DNA of 64,000 bases from Microthrixaceae bacterium (GTDB taxonomy: Bacteria; Actinomycetota; Acidimicrobiia; Acidimicrobiales; DATDAH01), in the NCBI GenBank assembly GCA_020637195.1, contig JACJWK010000011.1, forward strand, positions 1 to 64,000, in the 5' to 3' direction. Made by a program: the position numbers and the translations under genes. This document shows, piece after piece, positions 32,984-40,963 of this stretch. Under the pieces are notes generated by a model. It was not told the DNA's origin and did not search any database. It worked only from the letters and a program-made list of their open reading frames with translations. The stretch's first letter is position 1. Every line of letters starts with the position of its first letter.

Positions 32984-33748
32984 ATGGCCCTGACCCGCCC
33001 CGCCAAGCTCGACGGCGACGAGTACGACGAGCAGCTGTACGCCCTGCAACTGGAGCTGGTGAAGCTCCAGCAGTGGGTGATCGGCGGTGGTGAGCGCCTC
33101 GTCGTGCTGCTCGAGGGCCGCGACGCGGCCGGCAAGGGCGGCACCATCGAGCGCTTCCGCGCGCACCTCGCGCCCCGCCAGGCCCGGGTGGTGGCCCTGC
33201 CCAAGCCCAGCGACGCCGAGCGGGGCCAGTGGTACTTCCAGCGCTACCTGGCCCATCTCCCCACCGCGGGCGAGATCGTGTTCTTCGACCGCTCCTGGTA
33301 CAACCGGGCCGGCGTCGAGCCGGTGATGGGCTTCTGCACCGAGGAGCAGCACCGGTTGTTCCTGCGCCAGGCCCCCGAGGTGGAGCAGGCCCTGGTGGAG
33401 GACGGCATCCGCCTGTTCAAGCTCTTCCTCGACGTGGACCGCGACCTCCAGGCCGAGCGCCTCCAGGAGCGGCGCGACGACCCGCTGAAGTCGTGGAAGA
33501 TCAGCCCGGTCGACGAGGCCGCGGGCGACCGGTACGACGACTACAGCGCGGCGCGCGACTCGATGCTGGCCGCCACCGACACCGACTGGGCGCCCTGGAC
33601 CGGGGTGAACGCCAACCGCCAGAAGGTCGCCCGCCTGCACGCGATCCGCCACGTCCTGCACGCGCTCCCCTACGACGGCAAGGACCCCGAGGTCGCCGTC
33701 GCCCCCGACCCCGCCATCGTCGCCCCCGCCGGCGCCCTCCTTCGCTGA
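32984..33748 (+). CDS. ppk2: Polyphosphate kinase 2
   Basis: PPK2 of 254 residues, single-domain class I form, which moves phosphate between polyphosphate and nucleoside diphosphates. Walker A is GRDAAGKGGTI (from about residue 45), Walker B is FFDRSWYNR with Asp102, and the lid region carries ERRDDPLKSWKISPVD. LFKLFLDVDRDLQ and TDWAPWTGVNANRQK are further family blocks. Cytoplasmic. ATG 32984 lies 32 bases after the amidohydrolase stop. A strong hairpin 15 bases beyond the stop ends the transcript. Confidence 0.95.
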   Translation: MALTRPAKLDGDEYDEQLYALQLELVKLQQWVIGGGERLVVLLEGRDAAGKGGTIERFRAHLAPRQARVVALPKPSDAERGQWYFQRYLAHLPTAGEIVFFDRSWYNRAGVEPVMGFCTEEQHRLFLRQAPEVEQALVEDGIRLFKLFLDVDRDLQAERLQERRDDPLKSWKISPVDEAAGDRYDDYSAARDSMLAATDTDWAPWTGVNANRQKVARLHAIRHVLHALPYDGKDPEVAVAPDPAIVAPAGALLR

Positions 33749-33762
33749 GCCGCCCGATCGTC

Positions 33763-33801
33763 GGAGGAAATGCCCCCCGGATTCCGGGGGCCATTTCCTC
33801 C
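33763..33801 (+). terminator. Hairpin terminator after ppk2
   Basis: Arms 33763-33780 (starts GGAGGAAATG) and 33784-33801 (ends CATTTCCTCC) pair over 18 bases with one mismatch and an ATT loop. It separates ppk2 from the following oxidoreductase gene. Confidence 0.75.
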
Positions 33802-33882
33802 AAATGACGGGCACGGCACCCTGAGGAGGCGCCGCCGCACCGCCGGTGGCAGGATCGGGGCACGCCACCGAGGGGGACGAGC

Positions 33883-36150
33883 GTGACCGACACCGCCGGC
33901 GCCGACACCGCCGCCGCAACCGAGACCCACTTCCGCACCTGCCCGCTGTGCGAGGCCACGTGCGGGCTGGAGATCACCACGCGGGGCGCCGAGGTGGTGC
34001 GCATCCGGGGCGACCGCGACGACGTGTTCAGCCACGGCTTCCTCTGCCCGAAGGGCTCGACCCTGAAGCAGCTCCACACCGACCCCGACCGCCTGCGCCG
34101 GCCCCAGATCCGGCGGGGCGAGGGCGCCGACGCCACCTGGGAGGAGGTGGGCTGGGACGAGGCGTTCGCCGAGATCGAGCGCCGCCTGCTGCCCCTCCTC
34201 GACGAGCACGGCCGGGACGCCGTGGCGCTCTACCTGGGCAACCCGACGGTGCACAACCTGGGCGCCGGCATCTACGCCCGAGCCCTCATCACGGCGCTGG
34301 GCAGCCGCAACCTCTACTCGGCCAGCACGGTCGACCAGATGCCCCGCCACGTGTCGTGCGGGGCGATGTACGGCAGCCCCGACACCATCCCCGTGCCCGA
34401 CCTCGACCGCACCAGCTACCTGCTGATGCTCGGCGCCAACCCCTACGAGTCCAACGGCAGCCTGTGCACCGCTCCCGACTTCCCCGGGCGGCTCGAGGCC
34501 ATCCGCGCGCGGGGCGGCCGGGTCGTGGTGGTCGACCCCCGCCGGACCAGGACCGCCAAGAACGCCGACGAGCACGTCCCCATCCGCCCGGGGACCGACG
34601 GCCACCTGCTGCTGGCCATGGTCCACACCCTCTTCGCCGAGGACCTCGTGTCGGCCGGGCTCGACCCGGCCCTCTACTCCGGCGTCGACGCCGTGCGCGA
34701 CGCGGTCGAGCCGTTCTCGCCCGAGGCGGTGGCCGACCACACGGGCGTGGGCGCCGACACCATCCGCCGGCTCGCCCGCGAGGTGGCCGCCGCGGAGTCG
34801 GCTGCGGTCTACGGGCGCATCGGCACCAACACCGTCGCCTTCGGCACGGTGGCGTCCTGGGCCACCGACCTCGTCACCGCCCTCACGGGCAACCTCGACC
34901 GGGACGGCGGGATGATGTTCCCCCTGGCCCTCACCGCGGCCCGCGGCGCGGGGAAGGGGCGGGGCTTCACGACCGGACGCTCCACCAGTCGGGTGAAGGG
35001 CCATCCCGAGGTGCGTTCCGAGTACCCCATCGCCACCCTCGCCGACGAGATCGAGACCGCCGGCGAGGGCCAGGTCCGCGCCCTCATCACGTTCGCCGGC
35101 AACCCCGCCCGCTCGGCCCCCAACAGCGGCCGCCTGGACGCCGCCCTCTCCACGCTCGACTTCATGGTCTGCATCGACCCGTACCGCAACGAGACGACGC
35201 GGCACGCCGACGTCATCCTCCCGCCCCCGGACGCGCTCCAGAAGAGCCACTACGACCTGGCCTTCAACACGCTGGCGGTGCGCAACGTGGCCAACTACTC
35301 GCCGCCCGTCTTCCCGGTCGACCCGGCGGAGCAGCCCGCCGAGCACACCATCCTCGCCCGCCTCGCGCTCGTGCTGTCCGGCATGGGCGCCACCGCCGAC
35401 CCGGCGGTCATCGACGGGCTCGTCCTCGACCGGGTCCTCGGCCGGGCCACCAAGCCCGGCGGGGTGGCCGAGGGCCGGACCACCGCGGACCTGGTCGGCG
35501 AGCTGGTGGCCGACGACGGGCCCGAGCAGGTGCTCGAGGCCATGATCCGCACCGGCGCCTACGGCGACGGCTTCGGCGCCGACCCCGACGGCGTCACCTT
35601 CCAGACCCTGATCGACCACCCCCACGGCCTCGACCTCGGCCCGCTCGGGCCCCGCCTGCCCGAGGTGCTGAAGACCCCGAGCGGCCAGGTCGAGCTGGCG
35701 CCGGCGGCGTTCCTCGCCGACCTGCCCCGGATGCTGGCGGCGATGGACGAGCCCCGCGACGGGCGGCTCACCCTCATCGGGCGGCGCCACGTCCGCTCCA
35801 ACAACTCGTGGATGCACAACGTCGACGTGCTGGTGAAGGGCAAGGAGCGGTGCACGCTGCAGGTGCACCCCGACGACGCGGCGCGCCTCGGCCTGCGCGA
35901 CGGAGGGCGCGCCGAGGTGGTGTCCCGGGTCGGCCAGGTGGTGGCCCCGGTGGAGGTCACCGACGAGATCCTCGCCGGGGTGGTCTCGCTCCCCCACGGC
36001 TGGGGCCACGACGCCCCCGGCACCGCCATGGCCGTGGCCGAGGCCCACGCCGGCGTCAACGCGAACGCGCTGACCGACGACGCCCCCCTCGACCCGCTCT
36101 CGGGCAACGCCGTGCTGAACGGCGTCCCCGTCACCGTCGCGCCCGCCTGA
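33883..36150 (+). CDS. Molybdopterin oxidoreductase (formate dehydrogenase/nitrate reductase-like), single subunit
   Basis: Mo-bis-MGD enzyme of 755 residues. The N-terminal [4Fe-4S] site has Cys20, Cys23, Cys27 and Cys55 (TCPLCEATCG and FLCPKG). Cys159 in RHVSCGAMYG is the probable Mo ligand. VVVVDPRRTRTAKNAD, FAGNPARSAPNSGR and the C-terminal dinucleotide domain (RRHVRSNNSWMHN) follow. No Tat signal is seen, so it is likely cytoplasmic. No electron-transfer subunit or Mo-cofactor gene is adjacent, so redox partner and substrate remain open. GAGGGGG lies about 8 bases before GTG 33883. Confidence 0.9.
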   Translation: MTDTAGADTAAATETHFRTCPLCEATCGLEITTRGAEVVRIRGDRDDVFSHGFLCPKGSTLKQLHTDPDRLRRPQIRRGEGADATWEEVGWDEAFAEIERRLLPLLDEHGRDAVALYLGNPTVHNLGAGIYARALITALGSRNLYSASTVDQMPRHVSCGAMYGSPDTIPVPDLDRTSYLLMLGANPYESNGSLCTAPDFPGRLEAIRARGGRVVVVDPRRTRTAKNADEHVPIRPGTDGHLLLAMVHTLFAEDLVSAGLDPALYSGVDAVRDAVEPFSPEAVADHTGVGADTIRRLAREVAAAESAAVYGRIGTNTVAFGTVASWATDLVTALTGNLDRDGGMMFPLALTAARGAGKGRGFTTGRSTSRVKGHPEVRSEYPIATLADEIETAGEGQVRALITFAGNPARSAPNSGRLDAALSTLDFMVCIDPYRNETTRHADVILPPPDALQKSHYDLAFNTLAVRNVANYSPPVFPVDPAEQPAEHTILARLALVLSGMGATADPAVIDGLVLDRVLGRATKPGGVAEGRTTADLVGELVADDGPEQVLEAMIRTGAYGDGFGADPDGVTFQTLIDHPHGLDLGPLGPRLPEVLKTPSGQVELAPAAFLADLPRMLAAMDEPRDGRLTLIGRRHVRSNNSWMHNVDVLVKGKERCTLQVHPDDAARLGLRDGGRAEVVSRVGQVVAPVEVTDEILAGVVSLPHGWGHDAPGTAMAVAEAHAGVNANALTDDAPLDPLSGNAVLNGVPVTVAPA

Positions 36151-36180
36151 CCCACCGGGAGGGCTGGCGTCCCGACGGGA

Positions 36181-36828
36181 TCAGGCGCCGGGGCGGCTGA
36201 TGCCGGCGCCGACGTCGTAGCCGGCGAACCCCTCGGGCCCGGCCACCTCGACCACCGGGTCGTCGCGGTCGTCCCACTCGGTGCGCAGGGCGCGGCTCAT
36301 GATGGCGTGCATCACGTACATCGAGGTGATGTAGGTGAGCTCGAGGATCTCGACGTCGCCCAGGTGCTCGCGCAGCTTGGCGAACAGCGCGTCGTGGACC
36401 CGTCCGCCCTGGAGCGCGAGCGCGTCGGTGTAGGCGAGCACCAGGCGCTCGACCTCGGAGAACTCGTCCGACGCCGCCCAGTAGGCGATCGCGTCGATCT
36501 TCGATTCGGGCATCCCGAGCAGCCGGCAGGACTTGGCGTGCTGTGAGAACACGAACTGGCTGCCCACCACCCACCCGGCCCGGGCCTGGCCCAACTCGCG
36601 CAGCACCGGGTCGAGGGCCCGCTTCGGGCTCTGGTACAGGCCGAAGCCGGCCACCGCGTGCTCGAACACGTCGGGGGCGGCGGCGAACACGGTCCACCAG
36701 TCGCCGGGTGTGCCCGTCGTGGTGCCGGGCTCGGCGACGGGGTCGCGCTCGCCGAAGAGGTGGTCGTACATGAGGGTGACGATCGGCGCCGTCACCTCGC
36801 TGCGGGGGATCTGACCGAGTCGGGGCAT
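36181..36828 (-). CDS. Carboxymuconolactone decarboxylase/AhpD-like protein
   Basis: All-alpha protein of 215 residues in the AhpD/CMD superfamily. LRELGQARAGWVVGSQFVF and HAKSCRLLGMPESKIDAI match the core helices; the usual CxxC pair is reduced to one Cys (HAKSC), so a thiol peroxidase role of the AhpD kind is doubtful. DEFSEVERLVLAYTDAL and LEILELTYITSMY-like strands continue the family pattern. Function is unknown. ATG 36828 is used; the in-frame upstream extension overlaps the VOC remnant on the other strand. Confidence 0.82.
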   Translation of the reverse strand: MPRLGQIPRSEVTAPIVTLMYDHLFGERDPVAEPGTTTGTPGDWWTVFAAAPDVFEHAVAGFGLYQSPKRALDPVLRELGQARAGWVVGSQFVFSQHAKSCRLLGMPESKIDAIAYWAASDEFSEVERLVLAYTDALALQGGRVHDALFAKLREHLGDVEILELTYITSMYVMHAIMSRALRTEWDDRDDPVVEVAGPEGFAGYDVGAGISRPGA

Positions 36829-36865
36829 GGACCACTCTCGCCGATCGCCGGTGCCGGCGTGCGCC

Positions 36866-37015
36866 ACCGCCGGCGCCACCGACCACACCGTCACCCACAG
36901 CCTCTACATCCACGACCCCGACGGCAACGAGATCGAGCTGTACATCGACGTGCCCGGCGTCGACTGGGCCGCCGAGCCCGAGCTCCTCATGAGCCCGATG
37001 AGGCCCCTCCGCCTC
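36866..37015 (+). pseudogene. C-terminal remnant of a VOC/glyoxalase gene
   Basis: About 50 codons reading ATDHTVTHSLYIHDPDGNE and continuing through IELYIDVPGVDW to MRPLRL match the C-terminal third of glyoxalase/extradiol-dioxygenase-type VOC proteins, including the metal His and Glu. No N-terminal module precedes it: upstream is the divergent CMD gene. The frame runs on to 37141 into the end of the M23 peptidase gene without sense. It is best seen as a leftover of a deleted gene. Confidence 0.65.
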
Positions 37016-37044
37016 TCGCCCAGGCGGGCGCGCCGCGCCGCCGG

Positions 37045-37695
37045 TCAGCGCTTGGCCGACGTGGGACCCGGGGCCGCACCCCGCGGTGCGGGCACGAACG
37101 ACACCCCGAACGCCCGTGGCGGGCAGTTCTGGCTGGTGTAGGTGGGCCCGGGCGAGCCGTACGTGGTGGTGATCGGCGCACCGGCCGCCCACAGGACGGG
37201 CACGGGCTGTCCGAGGTAGCGCTGCTCCCAGTGCAGGTGCGGGCCACCCGACGAGCCGGTGTTGCCGACGTTGCCCACCTGGGTGGCGGCGGTGACCCGC
37301 TCGCCGACCTCGACGGTGATGGCCGACAGGTGGGCGTACAGGCTGGCCCACCCGTCGCCGTGATCCACGACGACCCGGTCGCCGTAGCCGCGGTGCGGGC
37401 CGACCTCGAGGACGGTGCCGCCCAGGCCGGCGAGCACGGGCAGGCCCTCGTCGCGGTCGCCGGCGGCGGGGCCGACGCCGTTCCAGTCGACGGCGGGATG
37501 GTCGGCGTGGGTGCTGGCGCCCCACACCTGCCCGCACGGGAACGGCATCTGGAAGTCGCCCTGGTCGACGCCGTTGGGCCCACCGACGGGCCCGCCCTCG
37601 GCGATCGGCCCCGCACTCGCCGGCACGGCGAGGCACACGAGGGTGGCGACCAGCGTCGTGGCGAGCGCGGCGGCGCTTCGGACGGGGGTGCGCAT
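37045..37695 (-). CDS. Secreted M23 family metallopeptidase
   Basis: Protein of 216 residues with a signal peptide (about 1-28, ending ASA) and an M23 (LytM/lysostaphin-like) domain. Zinc-site motifs are STHADHPAVDWNG (H-x-D type) and PHLHWEQRY (HLH), with SLYAHLSAI in between carrying another His. It would cut peptidoglycan cross-links outside the cell, or act as a LytM-type activator. Four Cys may form disulfides. The ATG lies 2 bases after the stop of the SGNH/SLH gene, so both are probably made from one mRNA. Confidence 0.88.
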   Translation of the reverse strand: MRTPVRSAAALATTLVATLVCLAVPASAGPIAEGGPVGGPNGVDQGDFQMPFPCGQVWGASTHADHPAVDWNGVGPAAGDRDEGLPVLAGLGGTVLEVGPHRGYGDRVVVDHGDGWASLYAHLSAITVEVGERVTAATQVGNVGNTGSSGGPHLHWEQRYLGQPVPVLWAAGAPITTTYGSPGPTYTSQNCPPRAFGVSFVPAPRGAAPGPTSAKR

Positions 37696-37697
37696 GG

Positions 37698-39734
37698 TCA
37701 GAAGAGGATGGCGTCCGGGCGGGCGCCGGTGGCGGACCACGCCCCTTCGGTCCACGCGAGGTTGTAGAGCCAGGCCGCGGCGTCGCCTCGCAGGGCCCGG
37801 TCCTTGGGCCGGAACGCGCCGCCGTCGGCACCGGCCAGCGCGTAGGACGCGGCCCAGTCCAGGGCCGGCTGGTAGAAGGCGCCCGAGCGGGTGTCGGTGT
37901 AGGCGTGGTGGGTCGCCACCGTCGGGCGGCCCACGAGCTTCCACACCATGACGACGAGCTGGGCGCGCGTGACCACCCCCCGGGGTCGGAAGCTGCCGTT
38001 GGCGCCCACCGCCACGAGGCGCTGGTCCACGGCCCAGTCCGCGGCGGCGACGTAGGGCGCGGTCGCCGGCACGTCGGGGAAGCGTCGGACCCGCCCGCTG
38101 GAGGGCTCGTCCATGAGGTGCCACAGCATGGCCACGACCTGCTTGCGCTTCACCGTCCGACCGGGCCGGAAGGTGTCGTCGGCGAACCCCGGCGCCACCC
38201 CGTACCAGGTCGCCCAGTCGACGGCGCCGTCGAGGGCGTCGGGGACGTCGGTGTAGCCGTGGTCGGGGCAGCAGGTGAACCCGGGCTCGGGGGTGGCGTC
38301 GGCGACCGCCGAGCGGGCGCTCTCGCCCACCGCGTTCACCGCGGCCACCTGGTACCCGTAGGTGCGGCCGTTGTCGACCGACTCGTCGAGGTAGGTCCGC
38401 GCGCCCGCCCCGAGGACGGCGTCGACCGCCACGTCGTCGCGGTAGAGCCGGTACCCGGTGATGGGCGAGCCCCCGTCGGCCGGCGGTGGCGACCACGACA
38501 CCTGCACCTCGCCGTCCCCGGCGACGGCCGTGAGCCCGACGGGAGGCGCCGGGCGGGCCACCGGCCTCGCCAGCACCACGGGCGTGAGCGGCCCCGGCCC
38601 CGCGGCGTTCACGGCGGCGACCGCGTAGGCGTAGTTGGTGCCGTTGGCGCGGCCCGTGTCGGTGAAGGCCCGGGTGGCCCCGTCGGCAGTGGTGTGGACC
38701 AGGGCGCCGTTGCGGAACACCCGGTACCCGTTGATCGCGCCGCCCCCGTCGTCGGCGGGGGGCTGCCACGACAGCGCCACCTGGCCGTCACCGGGCGTGG
38801 CGGTGAGCCCCTCGGGGGCCGAGGGCAGGTTCGGCGTGGCCGCGATCCTGGCCGCGACGACCTGTCCCATGGCTTCCATGCCCCGGGCGTTGGGGTGCAC
38901 GGGGGCGGCCTGGAGGCCGCTGGGGATGATGGGCTCGACCCAACGGCGGCCGTCGTCCTGGCAGGCGTCGTGGCCGATGCCCGGTGTGTAGAGGTCGACG
39001 TAACGGGCGCCGTTGGCCACCGCCTGGGTGGCCAGCATGACGTTCAGCTCCCGGTTCTTGTCCCGCAGCCACGGCAGGTCGTAGTCGGAGAGCGGGAGCG
39101 AGGGCCAGCAGCCGCCACCGCTCTCGGGGAGGATCGCGGGGTAGCCGACGACGTAGACGCGGGCGTGCGGGGCGCGCGCCCGGATGCCCTGGACGACGGC
39201 AGCCACCTTCGGGGCGGTGGCGGCGATGCGGTTGCTGATCTGGTCGACGCCGTTGCGTACGTAGTCGGGCTGGCAGACGGCGCTGAGCGGGATGAGGGCC
39301 ACGCAGTTGCGGACGATCTCGGAGAAGCCGATGTCGTTGCCGCCGATCTGCACGGTGACGACGTCGGTGTCGGCGCTCAGCGCGTCGAACTGCGGCGGAT
39401 TGGGCCCCGGGGTGACCCCCTGGCTGTTGGCCATGTCGGGGGTCTCGGCGCCGCTGCAGCTCACGTCGGTGAGCGAGAGGCCGAGGACCCGCGCCACCAC
39501 GCGGGGGTAGTCCCGGTCCGAGCGCAGGCAGCCGAGCGGCTGGCCGGTCTGGTCCGGGATGAGCGGGCCCGACGTGTAGGAGTCGCCCAGCGCGACGTAG
39601 TCGTCGTTGTCCGCCGCCGCCGGCGGCGCGGTGGCGGTGGACGCGGCCGTGGCGGTGAGCACGCCGGCCGCGAGCGCGAGCGCCGTCAGCGTCGCCGCGG
39701 CCCGACGCCGCCGTCCCGGTCCCCCCACCCGCAC
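37698..39734 (-). CDS. Secreted SGNH hydrolase with two FN3 and three SLH domains
   Basis: Protein of 678 residues. After a signal peptide (ending near AAAD) comes an SGNH esterase domain: YVALGDSYTSG with the Ser, IGGNDIGF, and VHPNARGMEAMG with the catalytic His. Two fibronectin type III domains follow (about residues 300-475; PSAPEGLTATPGDGQVALSW and PAPPVGLTAVAGDGEVQVSW). The last 180 residues are three S-layer-homology repeats (YTDVPDALDGAVDWATWYGV, FPDVPATAPYVAAADWAVDQ, and the QPALDWAASYALAG copy). SLH domains normally hold proteins on pyruvylated wall polymer. GTG 39734 is supported by CAGAAT 6 bases upstream. Ester substrate unknown. Confidence 0.9.
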   Translation of the reverse strand: MRVGGPGRRRRAAATLTALALAAGVLTATAASTATAPPAAADNDDYVALGDSYTSGPLIPDQTGQPLGCLRSDRDYPRVVARVLGLSLTDVSCSGAETPDMANSQGVTPGPNPPQFDALSADTDVVTVQIGGNDIGFSEIVRNCVALIPLSAVCQPDYVRNGVDQISNRIAATAPKVAAVVQGIRARAPHARVYVVGYPAILPESGGGCWPSLPLSDYDLPWLRDKNRELNVMLATQAVANGARYVDLYTPGIGHDACQDDGRRWVEPIIPSGLQAAPVHPNARGMEAMGQVVAARIAATPNLPSAPEGLTATPGDGQVALSWQPPADDGGGAINGYRVFRNGALVHTTADGATRAFTDTGRANGTNYAYAVAAVNAAGPGPLTPVVLARPVARPAPPVGLTAVAGDGEVQVSWSPPPADGGSPITGYRLYRDDVAVDAVLGAGARTYLDESVDNGRTYGYQVAAVNAVGESARSAVADATPEPGFTCCPDHGYTDVPDALDGAVDWATWYGVAPGFADDTFRPGRTVKRKQVVAMLWHLMDEPSSGRVRRFPDVPATAPYVAAADWAVDQRLVAVGANGSFRPRGVVTRAQLVVMVWKLVGRPTVATHHAYTDTRSGAFYQPALDWAASYALAGADGGAFRPKDRALRGDAAAWLYNLAWTEGAWSATGARPDAILF

Positions 39735-39740
39735 GGCGCC

Positions 39741-39746
39741 ATTCTG
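39741..39746 (-). promoter_or_regulatory. -10 box, leaderless type, for SGNH/SLH gene
   Basis: On the minus strand CAGAAT lies 6 bases before GTG 39734, which has no ribosome site. Confidence 0.4.
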
Positions 39747-39766
39747 GCCGTCGCGGCCGGGTCGTG

Positions 39767-40837
39767 TCAGGTCCCGCTCAGCGCCGTCGCGGTGGCGGCC
39801 CGACCACCGACGGCCCGGGCCACGTCGTCCGGCGTCCCGGCCACCAGCAGGTACTCGACGTTGCGCAGTCGGGCCACCTCGCCCACCCGCTCGCCGGCGG
39901 GGTTGTGGATGCCGATCTGGGCGCCGACGTAGCGCTTGGAGTCGAACGCGAGCACCTCGACCGCGCCGCGCGGGGCGCAGGCCTCGACGAGCTCGTCGAG
40001 CGTCAACCACCCCTCGTCGTTGTACGAGAGCACGAGCAGGCGGGCGTCCACCGCGCCGACCACGGCCCGCAGGGCGTCGGGCATGGCGGGCTTCGAGTTG
40101 AACACGCTCTTGGTCGCCGGGTCGCGGGCGTCGACCCGCTTGCAGGCGACGCCGTAGTGCTCGGGGGCGTCCCAGGCGACCAGCGTCTCCCACACGTGGT
40201 AGTTGGTGAAGTAGCGGTGCTGGTTGTAGGGCGGGTCGAGGTAGGCGAAGTCGACCGGGCCGAGCGATCCGGCCACCGCCACCGCGTCGGCCCGCACCGC
40301 CCGGCCGGTGCCCGCCAGCAGCTCGGGCCGGCGCAGCTCGAGCGGCTTGGCCGAGCGCGACGACCACCGCTTCACGTACGCCATCTGGACGCCGGTGGTG
40401 GAGTCGACCCGGTCGGCGGCCTCGATCAGGCTGGTGAGCAGCACCGGCTCGAGGGCGCTGCCGGCGTGGTCGGCGGCGATCGCCGCCCGGATGGCGTCGA
40501 TGCGCTCGCCGTTGAACGGCTGGAAGAACCGCGAGCGCACGCAGAAGGTCTCGGTGAAGTAGCCGGGCCGACCGGGGAGCGAGCGCAGGTGGGCGAGGGC
40601 GTCGTCGAGCGCCCGATCGTCCACCGCACCCGCGTCGAGGGCCACGTAGCACCGGGCGAACACCTCGCTGTAGCGGGCGGTGTCGACCGCGGTGACATGA
40701 CCGCCGCGGCGCTTGAGCTCCTGGGCGACCCGGGTGGTGCCGGTGAACAGGTCGAGCGCGGTGCGCGCCCCCGACGCGGTGAACAGCTCGCCGAGGACGG
40801 GCACGAGGCGGCGCTTCGACCCGAGGTACTTGATCAT
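39767..40837 (-). CDS. DNA adenine methyltransferase, D12 class-like, solitary
   Basis: S-adenosylmethionine-dependent DNA N6-adenine methyltransferase of 356 residues. It begins MIKYLGSKRRLVP, the typical D12/Dam start, then ALDLFTGTTRVAQEL (AdoMet motif I) and the catalytic AYLDPPYNQHRY with DPPY at 201-204. A specificity region lies between. No restriction endonuclease or specificity subunit is nearby, so it is an orphan or regulatory methylase. GGGAG lies just before ATG 40837 and CAGACT (40848-40853, minus strand) is a possible -10. It is divergent from the RCC1/prealbumin cluster. Confidence 0.9.
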   Translation of the reverse strand: MIKYLGSKRRLVPVLGELFTASGARTALDLFTGTTRVAQELKRRGGHVTAVDTARYSEVFARCYVALDAGAVDDRALDDALAHLRSLPGRPGYFTETFCVRSRFFQPFNGERIDAIRAAIAADHAGSALEPVLLTSLIEAADRVDSTTGVQMAYVKRWSSRSAKPLELRRPELLAGTGRAVRADAVAVAGSLGPVDFAYLDPPYNQHRYFTNYHVWETLVAWDAPEHYGVACKRVDARDPATKSVFNSKPAMPDALRAVVGAVDARLLVLSYNDEGWLTLDELVEACAPRGAVEVLAFDSKRYVGAQIGIHNPAGERVGEVARLRNVEYLLVAGTPDDVARAVGGRAATATALSGT

Positions 40838-40898
40838 CTCTCCCGGAAGTCTGGCCGAGGGAACGGGACGGTGGGCGGACGGGACCCGCCGACGACGA

Positions 40899-40940
40899 AA
40901 TGGCACCGCCGCGAACGGTCGCCATTGCGTTCAATGGCAC
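40899..40940. promoter_or_regulatory. AATGGC repeats upstream of RCC1 cluster
   Basis: AATGGCAC occurs at 40899-40906 and again at 40933-40940, with the inverted word GCCATT at 40921-40926 between them. The cluster sits 24-65 bases before GTG 40964 and within the divergent promoter region, so it could be a regulator-binding site. Confidence 0.35.
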
Positions 40941-40963
40941 GCTCCGCGCGCCGATGAGAGAGG

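Noticed and set aside
36827..37141. 104-codon frame as a real gene
   Set aside because: It starts inside the opposite gene start, carries only the C-terminal third of a VOC protein and ends in antisense of the M23 gene.
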